A stretch of DNA of 64,000 nt, taken from positions 25,795,001 through 25,859,000 of the forward strand of contig NC_072475.1 in assembly GCF_027574615.1 (NCBI RefSeq). The letters are read 5' to 3'. The stretch comes from Eptesicus fuscus (taxonomy: Eukaryota; Chordata; Mammalia; Chiroptera; Vespertilionidae). Below, in pieces: positions 22,737 through 33,660 of this stretch (its first letter is position 1; every line of letters starts with the position of its first letter). The position numbers and the translations under genes were made by a program. Below the pieces are notes generated by a model. The model saw only the letters and a list, made by a program, of their open reading frames with translations, did no database searches and was not told where the DNA came from.

Positions 22737-22802
22737 CATACTTTCTGGATGCAGCTCATTTACTATGGGAAGTTCTCCATTGAGCTGCATCCAGAAAGTA
22801 TG
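22737..22802. repeat. Perfect 22-bp hairpin, 22-nt loop
   Basis: CATACTTTCTGGATGCAGCT-CA (22737-22758) is exactly complementary in reverse to 22781-22802. The loop is 22759-22780. It starts 19 bases after the target duplication of the hAT MITE. No known element contains it to my knowledge; it could be a pre-miRNA-like hairpin, a palindromic MITE, or a foldback duplication. Confidence 0.95.
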
Positions 22803-25800
22803 AGTGGATTTAAAATGGTGATTGTGTTATTTCTCTTTCTCAGTTATTCCCATCCCCCATTCTCTGAGTGTACAGCTGCAGGATCAATTAAAGACATGCA
22901 TGGATACAGCATATCAAATCTTAGGTGACAGACTACAATAAAAAAAAAAAATTGGAGAAGCATCCAAAGATGATGATGATTAAATCTTAGAGGAGATCTT
23001 GGTGTGTGTGTTTTTTTTTAATTTTAACTGTACAGTGTTGCCAAAGAAAGTCTCCAAATACTAAATATTTCTTTAGTAATAGCTGCAGTAATTACTTTCT
23101 ATAATTTATGTAATTTGTTTAATAATATGATACCTTATATGCAGAACCAGAGTCAACTATGAACTCCAATCTGGACAATATTTATTTTTGAAGTAATTGG
23201 GTTAAAAACTAAGTCCTCTTCTACCTCAGTTTCTCCAGTAACAAATTCAAACTTGGTGATATGTAACTTGTCAGTAGAGTAATTAGCTAGAAAGTCTATA
23301 TGATTTTAAAAAAGAGAATCCGTTTTCCTTTGTTAACTAGGTGTTTTCCACCTACACACAACACACACAGATACAAACGTGTGTATTTATAATTTTAGAG
23401 GATCACTCTTTTAGTTCTGATTTTACACTTGACATGGCCTTGTTGTTTCTATTGAGCCCTAACCTGCTGTTTCTGCAGTGAATACCTATAAGAAACCAGT
23501 GTGCCCCAGAACCATTTCCATTAACTGGGTCTCCAAATGAAGTGCTGTATATCAATGCCTTCGGGCGTGAGATGCACTGTGGGGTTCTTTCTTCTGGTAA
23601 ATGAAGCATGTTTTTATAGAGCACTGTGCATATCAGTGAATAGGAGTCCAGGGAAAAACAAAGTGTTGATCATCTTAATATCTTGTCCAGGGGAAGTGAG
23701 TCAGGGTGTAAGCTTTAGCTGATAGAAACATACTCGAGATATATATGTTTAAAGGATGGGGGTACTTTTCTGAGTTGGAATGTCAAATAATATAATTCAC
23801 TGAGTTAGGGTCAGTTGTTCTCATTTCAGTGAATAGCTCATTGGCCAAAGGCTACTTATATTCTTACAAATAATTCTCCCAACACAATTAATACCCACTT
23901 TAAAAAAACACACAACAAAAACCATTGAGAAGCATCCAAAGATGATGATTAAATATTAGAGAAGATCTTGGTTTTCATTTTCCCTAAACCCCTTCTGGTA
24001 TTAAAGTATTCAAATGTACTTAAAGGTTTCATTTTGTCTTGAGAACATGGACTAGAAAAGTAAACGGTGCTTGTTACTTAAAACACTCCAGTGCTTCTGT
24101 GCTAAGTGTTACTAATAGCTTTGTTGTTCTAATATAATTTTCCTGGCACTCCTCTTTCCCTCTGTAATCTGCCTTCCATTAATTGGAGCAGGTACTCTTA
24201 TGATTTGAATTCAGAAGTATATGAGGTGTGAAAATATATTCCTACATATCTGCTAATGACACTGATTTTGTAGCAAGCACACCAGGCCTTATGTATCTCA
24301 GTATGCGTTTATCTTCAGAATAATCACTTTAGGTGAATGGTACAATTTTTACCCATTCTGTTCTTGCTCTAATTATCTTTTCAAGGTTCTCCTTTGAATT
24401 GGCTTTTATTCTGGTTTTGAATATTTTAAAAAATAATCTGTCTATAGTATGCCTTAATAGATTTAGGATAGATTTATCTTTTTCAGGTAGTCAAAAGACT
24501 TCCAAAGTGGAAACTCGTCCATAGTGTAAGTGAACAATTGGGCCTTTATATTCTGCCTTCACTGGTCATTAAATCCTCTTTGTGAACACAAGCGGGTGAG
24601 GGTAAGGGGCAACTAATGCAGCAGCTACCTCCACTCAAGTTGATCCCAGGGATGTCCTCAGTGACAAAAGTTCACCAGCTCTGTTGTCCTCCATGCAGTG
24701 ATTCCTACAGATGGGAGAGGTGTGTTTTAAGTACTGCTGTCATCACTAAGATAGCAGGAAAAAAATAGCAGGTGAAATGCATAAGAGAGTCTAGGGCTAT
24801 TCTACTCATTAATACATTTTATTTATCATTCCAAAATGTCCTTATGTGTTCATAGGCATTTTTATCCTCTGCACAATGATGCTAAACTCCATTCCATTTC
24901 CTTCCACTTTCTTGTGTTTGAAACTATGTCAGAACTGTGCCTTTCTATTTTCATGCCTGAGTTTCCATGTGCTTTGCTGACCACCACATTATTCTTGCTA
25001 TCTAAATTATGGTCAATTAATTAAATGAGTTTTAAATTCTTTTTATACTAATTCCAAAATTTATATGACCACACAGTTAACAAAATTCTCTTTAAATGTG
25101 TATTTTAAATATTTATTAGTTAATTAAGCACTCTGACTCTCTTACAATATATTCTCTTCCTGGAACAATGCATCTCATTACCTTGCAGGCTGTAAGATTA
25201 ATTATAATAATAAAATAATAGGGTTTGACTATCATCCCTCAGGAATAAAAGTAAATGGCAATATGCTATTGGTTGCATACAACTTGACAATTGAAAGTGT
25301 TTCTTTTTCTTTTACCAAAACTTAAATGAAAAAAAAAAGGATATAAATCAGACTGTTTATTATCGTTTGTAACTAGGTTAACTGAGAGCTACACTCATAC
25401 ATATATCAGATACATGTCAAGAACTTCCCCTAACGTCTTTTCACCACACATAGTTTCAAACTTGACTTTACCCAAGAAAACACCTTAGAATTTACTAATA
25501 TTCTCTAACTTAGCTCGCTGAGTCCCTTTATCCACACCGCAGTAATGCAAGTTCAAGGTTGTGATTTTTTTTTACATCTCCCATTCCAAAATTGTTTTAA
25601 CATACTTCTATTTTTCATCAATATAAATATACAGTGTACTGAATTGATCTAGAAATTTGAGGGAAATGATGCTATTTCATACTGTGTGAGATCAATAAAC
25701 AGGATCAATTAAGCTTATTTTCTCTTATCTTTCATTTTACTAAAGCACAGTATAAATAATGGTGTTTCAAATATATATTGGTCAATGGTCTTAGATATAT

Positions 25801-25997
25801 TTCAATGGAATTTTGTCAAAATGTCTCCATTCCAGTATTACAAGCCCAAACTTTCCTTTAACTATAATGTGTCTAGGATATATAGAAGAGGAATAGCAGT
25901 TCACAAATATTTAATCAAAGTATATAAGTAAATGCAGAGTAGGCATTCAGACCTTATCAAATATACTTGATCTAACTTAATGGTGTAAATAAGAGAT
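22803..25997. other. No recognisable gene or repeat
   Basis: AT-rich DNA with a poly-A run at 22939-22951 and a short CA run at 23354-23370. Two copies of GAGAAGCATCCAAAGATGAT (near 22953 and 23927), each followed by TTAAAT and AGATCTTGG, show a local duplication about 975 bp apart. No conserved coding segment. Confidence 0.5.
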
Positions 25998-26233
25998 CAG
26001 CAAGCTTTTTTTTTTAAAGTGCCAGATAGTAAACAGTTTGGCTTTGCAGACCATATGATCTGTGAGAACTACTCAACTTTGCCTGACAGGGCAAAGGCAG
26101 CCTTAGATAATATGATCATACTAGATAATATGATGATTCATAAGTGAATGATCATACTTATGCTTTAAAATATCTTTACTTATAAAGATAAATGGTGGGC
26201 CAGATTTGGCACATGGGCCATATTTTGCTCACT
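25998..26233. mobile_element. Old hAT-Charlie-type MITE
   Basis: Left part ATCAGCAAGCTTTTTTTTTT followed by AAGTGCCAGATAGTAAACAG and TTTGGCTTTGCAGACCATAT; right part GGTGGGCCAGATTTGGCACA followed by TGGGCCATATTTTGCTCACT. The ends are inverted relatives (GATCAGCAAGC against GAGTGAGCAAAAT). The layout is that of the abundant old mammalian hAT MITEs with the GGGCCAGATAGTAAATATTT word. It is internally diverged, with a small AGATAATATGAT repeat. Confidence 0.7.
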
Positions 26234-26363
26234 CCTATTCTAGATGGATGAAAACAAGTATAGACATTTCATCTATCTGAAATTAAAATGAGTGCATCTA
26301 ATTATTTTGAGATAGGTTTATTTGACCAATCATTACCCTTTTCTCTTGTTTAGAAAAACAATT

Positions 26364-26407
26364 ATTACAGTATAATAGAGCTCTTTATTACAGTATAATA
26401 GAGCTCT
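26364..26407 (+). repeat. 22-bp tandem duplication
   Basis: ATTACAGTATAATAGAGCTC-TT occurs twice in direct succession, followed by a related CTTATACTGCACAATAG. It is probably slippage or a local duplication. Confidence 0.9.
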
Positions 26408-26494
26408 TATACTGCACAATAGTATGAGATTAATTTAATCGAGTGTCCCCTGAAAATTGTTTATTTTTACTGATCAAAGATGACCACAATGCAT

Positions 26495-26815
26495 TCAGTC
26501 CCCTGTATCTGTGGTTTTGCATCCATGGATTCAACCAACCGCTGATGTAACATTTTCCCCCCCAATATTTTCTATTGTTGCTAACATGTACTGTGTAATT
26601 AGGCCTGTGGTGGTTGTGTCTGCACTGAACATATAAAGATTTAGTTTTCATTATTCTCTAAGCAATATAGTATATTAACTAACTATATAGAATTTACATT
26701 GTGCTACATATTATAAGTAATTCAGAGATGATTTAAAGTATACAAGAGGATGTACATATGTCATATGCAAATAATACACCATTTTTATAAGGAATTGGAG
26801 TATTTATGGATATTA
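26495..26815 (-). mobile_element. Tigger-derived (MER2-like) element
   Basis: From the left: CAGTCCCCTGTATCTGTGGT, GCATCCATGGATTCAACCAA, CTGCACTGAACATATAAAGA, then a region with GTAATTCAGAGATGATTTAA and AGTATACAAGAGGATGTACA. This is the antisense order of a MER2/Tigger-class element. The left terminal inverted repeat is partly preserved, the right end is blurred. Confidence 0.68.
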
Positions 26816-27225
26816 GTATATGCATGTGTTTGAACTTTTAATGATCTTATAGTTATCATGTTATAAGATCCCCACCTAAACCTCAAAGACAGCATTTAGA
26901 TAAGAGAACAAAAATGAACAAAGAAAGGTATGCCTCATTATAGTCTTTATTATAACCAAATTCCTATACTTTCCAAGTTCAGATATTATAGTGGTTTTTA
27001 AAAAGCAAACAAGTAAGCAAGAATTTTATTTGCTATTTTTAGCAATTAATTTGCTTTTTATTCATTCATGTATGTCTCTGTCATCTATAGAAATGTAGAG
27101 AATTATAACTATCAATTTAGAGCTATTGGAGGAGCTAAAGAAAAAAAGATATATTTGTTTTTTTATACTTTTGACATGGGAGGAATGATATATTAAAGAA
27201 CCCATATAGCCAAAGTTTTACCATA
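26816..27225. other. No recognisable feature
   Basis: AT-rich spacer before the Helitron. Confidence 0.5.
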
Positions 27226-27488
27226 TCCTATCTAATAAAAGGCTAATATGCAAATTATCCCCTGGACTGGGAGTTCAACCAGAAGTTCAACTGGGAGTTC
27301 AACCAGGGGGCGGGGCCAAGGCCCCACCCCCTGGCTGGCCCTGCCCCCAATCGCCCCCCCCCTATTGGGGGTGGAGCCGGCCAGCAAACCACCTGCAGCC
27401 CCTCCCCCCAGCTGGCCCCGCCCCTGATCAGCCCCAATCTGGGTGGGCCTGACCTACCTGTGCACAAATTCGTGCACTGGGCCTCTAG
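27226..27488 (+). mobile_element. Complete short HeliBat-type Helitron (263 bp)
   Basis: It starts TCCTATCTAATAAAAGGCTA followed by ATATGCAAAT, preceded by A-T. It ends TGCACTGGGCCTCTAG followed by T, after the hairpin GTGCACAAATTCGTGCAC. The interior has a 3-fold repeat of GGGAGTTCAACCAG-like words (27268-27307) and GC-rich sequence. No genes. Confidence 0.95.
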
Positions 27489-27622
27489 TATAATTATAAT
27501 ATGTATCTACTTTGACTTCTCTTTAGAACATATTTATCTAGGGCCTATTAGAAAGCCTGTTTCCTTCCTTCTAAGTAACTTCACAAATGAAAGTGATATA
27601 AGAAAAATACATGCAATACATA

Positions 27623-27817
27623 CAGGGGTGGACAAAAGTAGGTTAAATTACAGCCATCATTATTTAAAGGATAAATCATAAGTAAGGATTCAAAATAATA
27701 ACAGCAATAATAGAAGACAAATAATACAAATCAATAATATAATAATTATTAAATAATAATACAACAATAAACTGTTTTGCATACTCACAACTGTTAACCT
27801 ACTTTTGCCTACTCCTT
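27623..27817. mobile_element. Tc1/mariner MITE (about 195 bp)
   Basis: It is flanked by TA (27621-27622 and 27818-27819). The left end is CAGGGGTGGACAAAAGTAGG-TTAA; the right end reads in reverse AAGGAGTAGGCAAAAGTAGG-TTAA. The inside is AT-rich with (AATAATA) runs and no open frame. Confidence 0.85.
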
Positions 27818-28344
27818 TACATACATATTTTTATATTTACATATAAATTATAAATATAGTTTCTTGAGTTAGAAAGTAGACTTTTAATATCAAAGAATTT
27901 TCAAGTGTTTCATAATGGAAACATTTTCTAAACTAGTTTTTTTTCTAATGTTAATAATAGTACTATGTTGACATCCTTAGTGAAATGCTGATGGCAGACA
28001 CCATAAGGATGTATTAATGTTTATGAAAGAGCTTTGACTTTTATTTTACAGCTAGTGGTGCTGAGTAAATTATCTTCTTAGAATGTATTTGCTATATTTT
28101 AAACACCATTAAAAACACACAAACACAATAAACAACTAACTTTTCAGTTTCCATGACTCCCCCCAAAATAGGAACATATTGTAAAAATAATAAGGTAATA
28201 TATCTAAAAAAAAAAAAAAAGTTAATCAACCAAGAAATATTTAGGAAATAATACTTATATTCTGTGTAATGAAAAACAAAACAAAAAAGTGTTTGCTTTA
28301 GGATCAGTGACCTAAGAATGAATACAGGTAATATCTCTTCTTAA
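27818..28344. other. No recognisable feature
   Basis: AT-rich; poly-A at 28206-28220. Confidence 0.5.
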
Positions 28345-29250
28345 TTATTGGTGGAAAATGCTACATTTTCTTTTAATTTCTAATTCTTATGTTTATGATT
28401 CTAACTTAATTTCTTCCTCCTTCCCTTCCCTCTATTTAATCATGTATTTCTATTTTTCTTTGACCCCAGGGTTAGAAGTTTATTTCCAAACATATCGGTA
28501 TTTTCCAGGCATCTTTATGTTACTGATTTCTGGCTTTTTTCCAATGATGACAGAGAGTATATCCTGTATAAATTCAATCTCTTACCCTTTGTAACATCTT
28601 GATAAAAAGGCTTACAAACCTAATTTGTTTTTAAATGTTGAATGTGATCTTGACATAAATGTGTACAATTGACCCTTGAATAATGTAGGCTTTGGGGGAC
28701 CAAATCCGGCAGTCAAAAATCTGCAAACAACTTAAGTCAACCCTTTGGATCTGTGGATTCCAAATCACAGATAGAAAAGACTGTTTTCAGTCTGTGATTG
28801 GTTGAATCCATGGATAAAACACAGGGGAATACAGAGGGCCAACCTTATATTTACTTTTTAAAATCCAAGTGTAAATGAACCCATGCATTTCAAACCTTTG
28901 TTGTTCAAGAGTCAGTTATATGTTGTAGTTTGGGCGTGTAATATCAATTATGCCCAGATTTTTAGTCACCTAGTGCAAGTCTTCAATATTCCTATTAATG
29001 ATTTGTTTGTTTTTCTATTAGTTTTAAGATGGGAATGTTAAAAAAACCTCCTACGATTGTATATTCATTATTGTTTTTTACTTAATTATTTTAATGTCTG
29101 CTTTATATGATTTGAGGTCATGGCATTACTTGCACATACATTCAGAATTTTTTAACTTTTTGACAAATTTCACATTTTATTATCCAGTCATTTTTTTTTT
29201 TTTTTTTAGAAATGCTTCTTGCCTTGTTAATAAAGGTACACTACCTTTTC
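28345..29250 (-). mobile_element. Old L1 ORF2 fragment, antisense, split by a Tigger-like element
   Basis: 28440-28600 (GACCCCAGGGTTAGAAGTTT, TTTCCAGGCATCTTTATGTT, CTGATTTCTGGC) and 28960-29200 (CAATATTCCTATTAATGATT, GTATATTCATTATTGTTTTT, GATTTGAGGTCATGGCATTA) follow the antisense order of old L1 ORF2. The middle, 28666-28850, is a separate insertion. Confidence 0.5.
28666..28850. mobile_element. Tigger-class MITE (about 185 bp)
   Basis: The left end CAATTGACCCTTGAATAATG and the right end GAATACAGAGGGCCAACCTT fit the inverted ends of Tigger-class elements (CAGTTGACCCTTGAA and GGAGGGCCAACTG). It contains GTTGAATCCATGGATAAAAC. Diverged. Confidence 0.6.
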
Positions 29251-29333
29251 TTGATTAGTTGTTTGCACAGTAAATTTTTTTTTCCTGTCCTCTTAAGCTT
29301 ATGTTATTATTTTATTTAAGATGTAGTTCTTTT

Positions 29334-29553
29334 TTTAAAAAATATTTTATTGATTTTTTTACAGAGAGGAATGGAGAGGGATAAAGAGTTAGAAACATCG
29401 ATGAGAGAGAAACATAGATCAGCTGCCTCCTGCACACCCCTACTGGGGATGTGCCCGCAACCAAGGTACATGCCCTTGACCGGAATCGAACCTGGGACCT
29501 TTCAGCCTGCAGGCAGGCCGACTCTCTATCCACTGAGCCAAACCGGTTAGGGC
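29334..29553 (-). mobile_element. Ves SINE with 16-bp target duplication
   Basis: A tRNA-derived bat SINE in minus orientation: the 3' A-rich tail lies at the left, the tRNA-like head at the right (GAGCCAAACCGGTTAGGGC, the complement of an A-box region). The B-box complement is GGAATCGAACC. Target duplication AAGATGTAGTTCTTTT (29318-29333) against AAGATGTGGTTCTTTT (29554-29569), one mismatch. Confidence 0.96.
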
Positions 29554-29569
29554 AAGATGTGGTTCTTTT

Positions 29570-29699
29570 AAGTTGTATGTTTTAAAATGTTAACCCTGTG
29601 TGCTCTTATAAATAGAGCATTTAGATGATCAATATCTATAGTAGTTACTAATCATTTGGAGTTTATAGCTAACTTTCTTGTATCCTTGAAACTTTATTT
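29570..29699. other. No recognisable feature
   Basis: Short spacer. The L1 antisense region may resume here. Confidence 0.35.
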
Positions 29700-30135
29700 T
29701 TACTGGGTTCAAAAGATTTGTTTATGAATCCTTTTGCATATTAATTTTTAATATATTTTTATTGCTGATAGTCTTACAGATATCTCCCATTCCACCCCTC
29801 ACTTCCCCCCGTCCTCCCAGATCCTACCCCCACTCCAGGTATTCACTACCCTATTGCCCATGTCCTTGGGCTATGCATATACTAGTAAGGGTTACAAGTT
29901 CTTTGGTTTATCTCTTCTCGTTCCCCCAACCCCACATTGAGGTATGTCAGTCTGTTCCATCCCTCCATGCTTCAGGTCTTATTTTGTTTGTCAATTCATT
30001 TTGTTAATTAGATTCCACAAATAAGTGAGATCATGTAATATTTGTCTTTCTCAGTTTGGTTTATTTCACTTAGCATAATATTTTCCAGGTCCATCCATGC
30101 TGCAAACAAGAGGGATCTCTTACCCTTTGGGAAAG
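29700..30135 (-). mobile_element. L1 3' end (ORF2 C-terminus and 3' UTR), antisense
   Basis: The right end (CACTTAGCATAATATTTTCC, CAGGTCCATCCATGCTGCAA) is the antisense of the ORF2 C-terminal segment also seen at 7980-8050. The C-rich block at 29790-29850 is the antisense of the G-rich 3' UTR. A TATTTTTATTGCTGATAG start near 29752 is the 3' terminus. Confidence 0.82.
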
Positions 30136-30559
30136 CATGGGTGCCTACTAATTGATGAGTAAAGTAATGTCTACTTTCTCCAGAGACGATATACTCTTGC
30201 TCTTAGCAGGGTAGGAACATTCATGATTCTAGATAATCTTCATCCAGTTTCAATGTTTGTGAAAACTCAAAGATGAACTTGAGTTCCTGAAATGACAAGG
30301 ATCTATTTTCAGTTCACATTTTCCATTATCTTTAACTACCAACCTAAAACCAATGGGTTTTTACCAGAACAAACCTGCTCCTTGGCATACTCTAACTCCA
30401 TGTGTTAAGCCACTGAAGCAAAAGGCTGCTAGAACGTTGTTTATTTTGCCATACTCTCAGAGTCATCAGACAGCCCAAGGGAAAAAGCATTCCCTAAACT
30501 CAAGGCAGATTTTTCATTAGGTTGTCTCTTTGTCCTTGCCTATGTAATATCTGAAAGGA

Positions 30560-30562
<3 letters not shown>
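30136..30562. other. No recognisable feature
   Basis: Unique-looking sequence. Confidence 0.45.

Positions 30563-30608
<46 letters not shown>
30563..30608 (+). repeat. (TG)n microsatellite
   Basis: 23 uninterrupted TG units. Confidence 0.98.
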
Positions 30609-31075
30609 CCTAGTTATTTTCAGTAGTAGGTTTAATATAAATTTACTTGTCCATCATTACCTGAAGATGAGATTCTGATTTTTCTCTTTTCCATTGTGTT
30701 TAATTTGCTGTTTGTCCTATCCATTAGTGCTTAATTTAATTTACCTAACTATGCTGTTTTGTTTCTAATTGTGTTTTTTCTTGGATCTGTTTTAAAGAGC
30801 CTTTCAATTGTATTTTGTGTTACTTCACTAACCATTCTAAAATTATAAACATGAATATTTTATAATTTTAGAAAACTGCTCTATTATCTGCTTCTGTGGG
30901 GGTACTAACTTTTTCATATTTGACATTAATTCTTTCATGGTGTGTGATTTTATTTGTTTTGTTTGTTTTTCACTTTGCCCTCATTCTCTTCCGCTTCTTC
31001 TATTGTTTTCTTTATTCTTCTCACAGTACCTTTTGAAATTCATTTCAAGCCAGACAGTGTTCATTGAGTACCCAT
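30609..31075 (-). mobile_element. Possible old L1, antisense
   Basis: T-rich plus strand with CATTACCTGAAGATGAGATT and GAAATTCATTTCAAGCCAGA words like those of antisense old L1. No boundary can be set. Confidence 0.3.
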
Positions 31076-31680
31076 TGATACGGATTTTTGGACTGGAACC
31101 GGGATTCCTTGTCCACCAGAATCGAAGAATGAATCCACGGACAGAAAGTGGTGTAGCAAAGGTGGAGATTTATTAAAGAACAAGTACAGACTCCCATGTG
31201 GGGAGGGGGAAAGGGTCTCACAAAATGGACTTCCTAGTAGGGAGGGGGAAGGGGTCCCACTGAGTTCCTTTTCCCTATGGCTTATAAAGTCTGCAGATTC
31301 TGGTGCCTTGATATCCCCTCTGATTGGTCACTAGTCCCCTAGACTGGTTACCATAGTAACTCCTGGGCTCAAAGGTTGAACCTCAAAAGGACATGTGAGG
31401 TTCTCCCCCACCTCCTTCCTTATTGTTTTCCTATTCCCTTTGGGCTTTCTTCTTCTCCTTCTGGATGAAGGGCTTCCTTCTCTTATTTTGTAAATATAGA
31501 CCTTTTGCTGTTCCCAGCTCCCTCATTCTGTGGAAATGTACCTGTTGCAGCTTTCCAACTCCCCTATTCTATGGAAATATCCCTTCTGCTATTCTGCAGC
31601 CCTGTGCTTCCTCCATATTTCCCCCTAATTTCTAATATTTCCTAAACCTGTCCTATCTTACCCCTAAAATTTCTGTCTCA
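31076..31680 (-). mobile_element. Solo LTR 1 of a class I ERV-like family (605 bp)
   Basis: On the plus strand it begins TGATACGGATTTTTGGACTG and ends TTCTGTCTCA (TG...CA). On the minus strand it has a CCAAT box (GACCAATCAG), a TATA-like TTTATAAGCC and an AATAAATCTCC polyadenylation word in that order, so it is read on the minus strand. Flanks are CCAT (31072-31075) and CTAT (31681-31684), three of four matching. No internal retroviral sequence adjoins it. Confidence 0.85.
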
Positions 31681-32614
31681 CTATTAAGTGTTAGGCAGGC
31701 ATTGATAGATGCAAAGGTTACAGGGATGAAAAAAACTTGTAATCTGCTAAAGGAAACAGGAGTGTATGCAACTAAGTATAAAACAGGCAAGAGAGGTATA
31801 TGAGGATGCCCAAAGTGCCACTGAAGCAGGGCAGAGGGAGCAGCTCATCCTGACACAGGGAGCTGGGAAATGCTTCCTGGAACAGGTAGCAACAGGCTTC
31901 AGTAATTACTTTGCTGTAGAAATCATCTTTTCAGTCCCTGTACCTGCTGCTGTAGTTTCTTAGACCTCCTATTGCCGGCAACACGAGAGTTTTAAGGCTC
32001 CTTTCAGTACCAACTAAATCTTTAAACACCTCCAAGTTTTAAAACATTCCTCTTGTGGCCCATCAATAGTAAATATCAAACCTACAGGTCAGAACCCAGA
32101 GCTTTTCAAAGTGTAATTGACAAATACCAGAACGCATTTCACTTTATCACAGAAAACTTGAAAACTTCAAAATGAACCTGGCAAACGTGGGGCGCATTGC
32201 CTTCAATCAGGATCACTCCAGCTATTTCTCTCAAACTCTGTGGGAAGGGAAGAACAAATTTCAGAAGGCCGAAAATAATCCTAAAAGCTTCTCACAATAG
32301 CATGCAGCAAGCAATACTGAGTCCCCACAGTCTCAATGTGAGGCAAATTTATTTCAGATGTCAAAACCTTGCAACTAAATTTTGCAGTACTTTAAATCTA
32401 GTGCAACTCCAGGTTTCTGGCTGAAATTCTCTCTGTACACCTGTATTCTTCAGTTGCTTTCACTTCCTGTCCTTCTCATTAGGAAATTGTTGCAGTTAGT
32501 GAGGAAAACATATATTGGTTTATAATGCCTGTCAATTAGATTCATATATTATTGTTAATTTTTTCACTTTTGTATAATCAATTTTTAAATTTTTCTTTTA
32601 AAAAAAATTAATTC
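31681..32614. other. Unassigned
   Basis: The part near 31690-31920 (GTTACAGGGATGAAAAAAAC, AATGCTTCCTGGAACAGGTA) has the look of an ancient mammalian interspersed repeat, family not named. No gene. Confidence 0.35.
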
Positions 32615-32656
32615 TGCCCTAGCCAGTATGGCTCAGTTAGTTGGGCATTGTCCTAT

Positions 32657-33255
32657 TGAGACGGAATTTTTGGACTGGAACCCGGATTCTTTGTCCGCCG
32701 GAATCGAAGAATGACTCCACGGACAGAAGGTGGTATAGCGAAGGTGGAAATTTATTAAAGAAAAGTACAGACTCCCACATGGGGAGGGGGAATGGGTCCC
32801 ACAGAATGGACTCCCACTTGGGGAGGGGAAAAGGGTCCCACTGAGTTCCTTTTCCCTATGGCTTATAAAGGCTGCAGATCTTGGTGCCTTAATATCCCCT
32901 CTGATTGGTCACTATTCCCTTAGACTGGTTACTATAGTAACTCCTGGGCTCAAAGGTGGAACCTCACATAGAACATGTGATGTGAGGTTCTTCCCCCCAC
33001 CTCCTTCCTTATTGTTGTCCTATTCCCTTTGGGCTTTCTTCTTTTCCTCTGGATGAAGGACTTCCTTCTCTTTATTTTGTAAATATAGACCTTTTGCTGT
33101 TCCCAGCTCCCTCATTCTGTGGAAATGTACCTCTTGCAGCTTTTCGTCCTATGGTAATATACCTTCTGCTGCTCTGCAGCCCTGTGTTTCTTTCCCCCTT
33201 CATTTCTAAAATTTCCTAAGACCTGTCTTTTTCACCCCTCAAAATTCCTGTTTCA
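32657..33255 (-). mobile_element. Solo LTR 2 (599 bp), inside a Ves SINE
   Basis: Same family as the LTR at 31076. TGAGACGG start and GTTTCA end on the plus strand; minus-strand CCAAT, TATA-like and AATAAATTTCC words. Perfect 4-bp target duplication CTAT (32653-32656 and 33256-33259). The 4-bp duplication fits class I (gammaretrovirus-like) ERVs. Confidence 0.93.
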
Positions 33256-33353
33256 CTATGCACAGAAAGGTTGCTGGTTTGATTCCCAGTCAGGGCACAT
33301 GTTCAGGTTGCAGGTTCCATTCAGTAGGGGGCGTGCAAGAGGCAGCCACTCTT

Positions 33354-33582
33354 TTTTTTTTTTTTTTTTTTTTTTAATTTATTGATTTTTTTACAGAGAG
33401 GAAGAGAGAGGGATAGAGAGTTAGAAACATCGATGAGAGAGAAACATCGATCAGCTGCCTCTTGCACACCCCCTACTAGGGATGTGCCCGCAACCAAGGT
33501 ACGTGCCCTTGACCGGAATCGAACCTGGACCCTTGAGTCCGCAGGCCGACGCTCTAGCCACTGAGCCAAACCGGTTCCGGCT
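33354..33582 (-). mobile_element. Ves SINE nested in an older Ves
   Basis: A poly-T of about 22 bases at the left, the tRNA-like head (GAGCCAAACCGGTTCCGGCT) at the right. Perfect 16-bp target duplication AGAGGCAGCCACTCTT at 33338-33353 and 33583-33598. The long, clean tail suggests a young copy. Confidence 0.96.
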
Positions 33583-33660
33583 AGAGGCAGCCACTCTTAT
33601 CTTGCATTGATGTGTCTCCGTCTCCTTTCCTCTCTAAAAAAATCAATAAAAATATTTACA

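Larger units (their letters stand above)
32615..33660 (+). mobile_element. Ves SINE split into three pieces by an LTR and a second Ves
   Basis: Pieces: 32615-32656 (head, GCCCTAGCCAGTATGGCTCA), 33256-33353 (GTTGCTGGTTTGATTCCCAG, then CAGTAGGGGGCGTGCAAGAG), and 33583-33660 (tail, TCTCTAAAAAAATCAATAAA). Removing the LTR at CTAT and the inner Ves at its 16-bp duplication restores one continuous Ves in order. This gives an insertion order: outer Ves first, then the other two. Confidence 0.9.

Noticed and set aside
22461..22928. 155-codon open frame
   Set aside because: It runs through the hAT MITE and the hairpin; no protein similarity and the frame depends on the insert.
32173..32310. Possible gene fragment (frame with VGRIAFNQDHSSYFS)
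   Set aside because: A vague likeness to the FNQD start of WD-repeat PROPPIN proteins, but it is one short segment with no continuation.
31076..33255. A provirus with LTRs 1 and 2 as its ends
   Set aside because: Each LTR has its own target duplication and the DNA between them is not retroviral; LTR 2 sits inside a Ves SINE.
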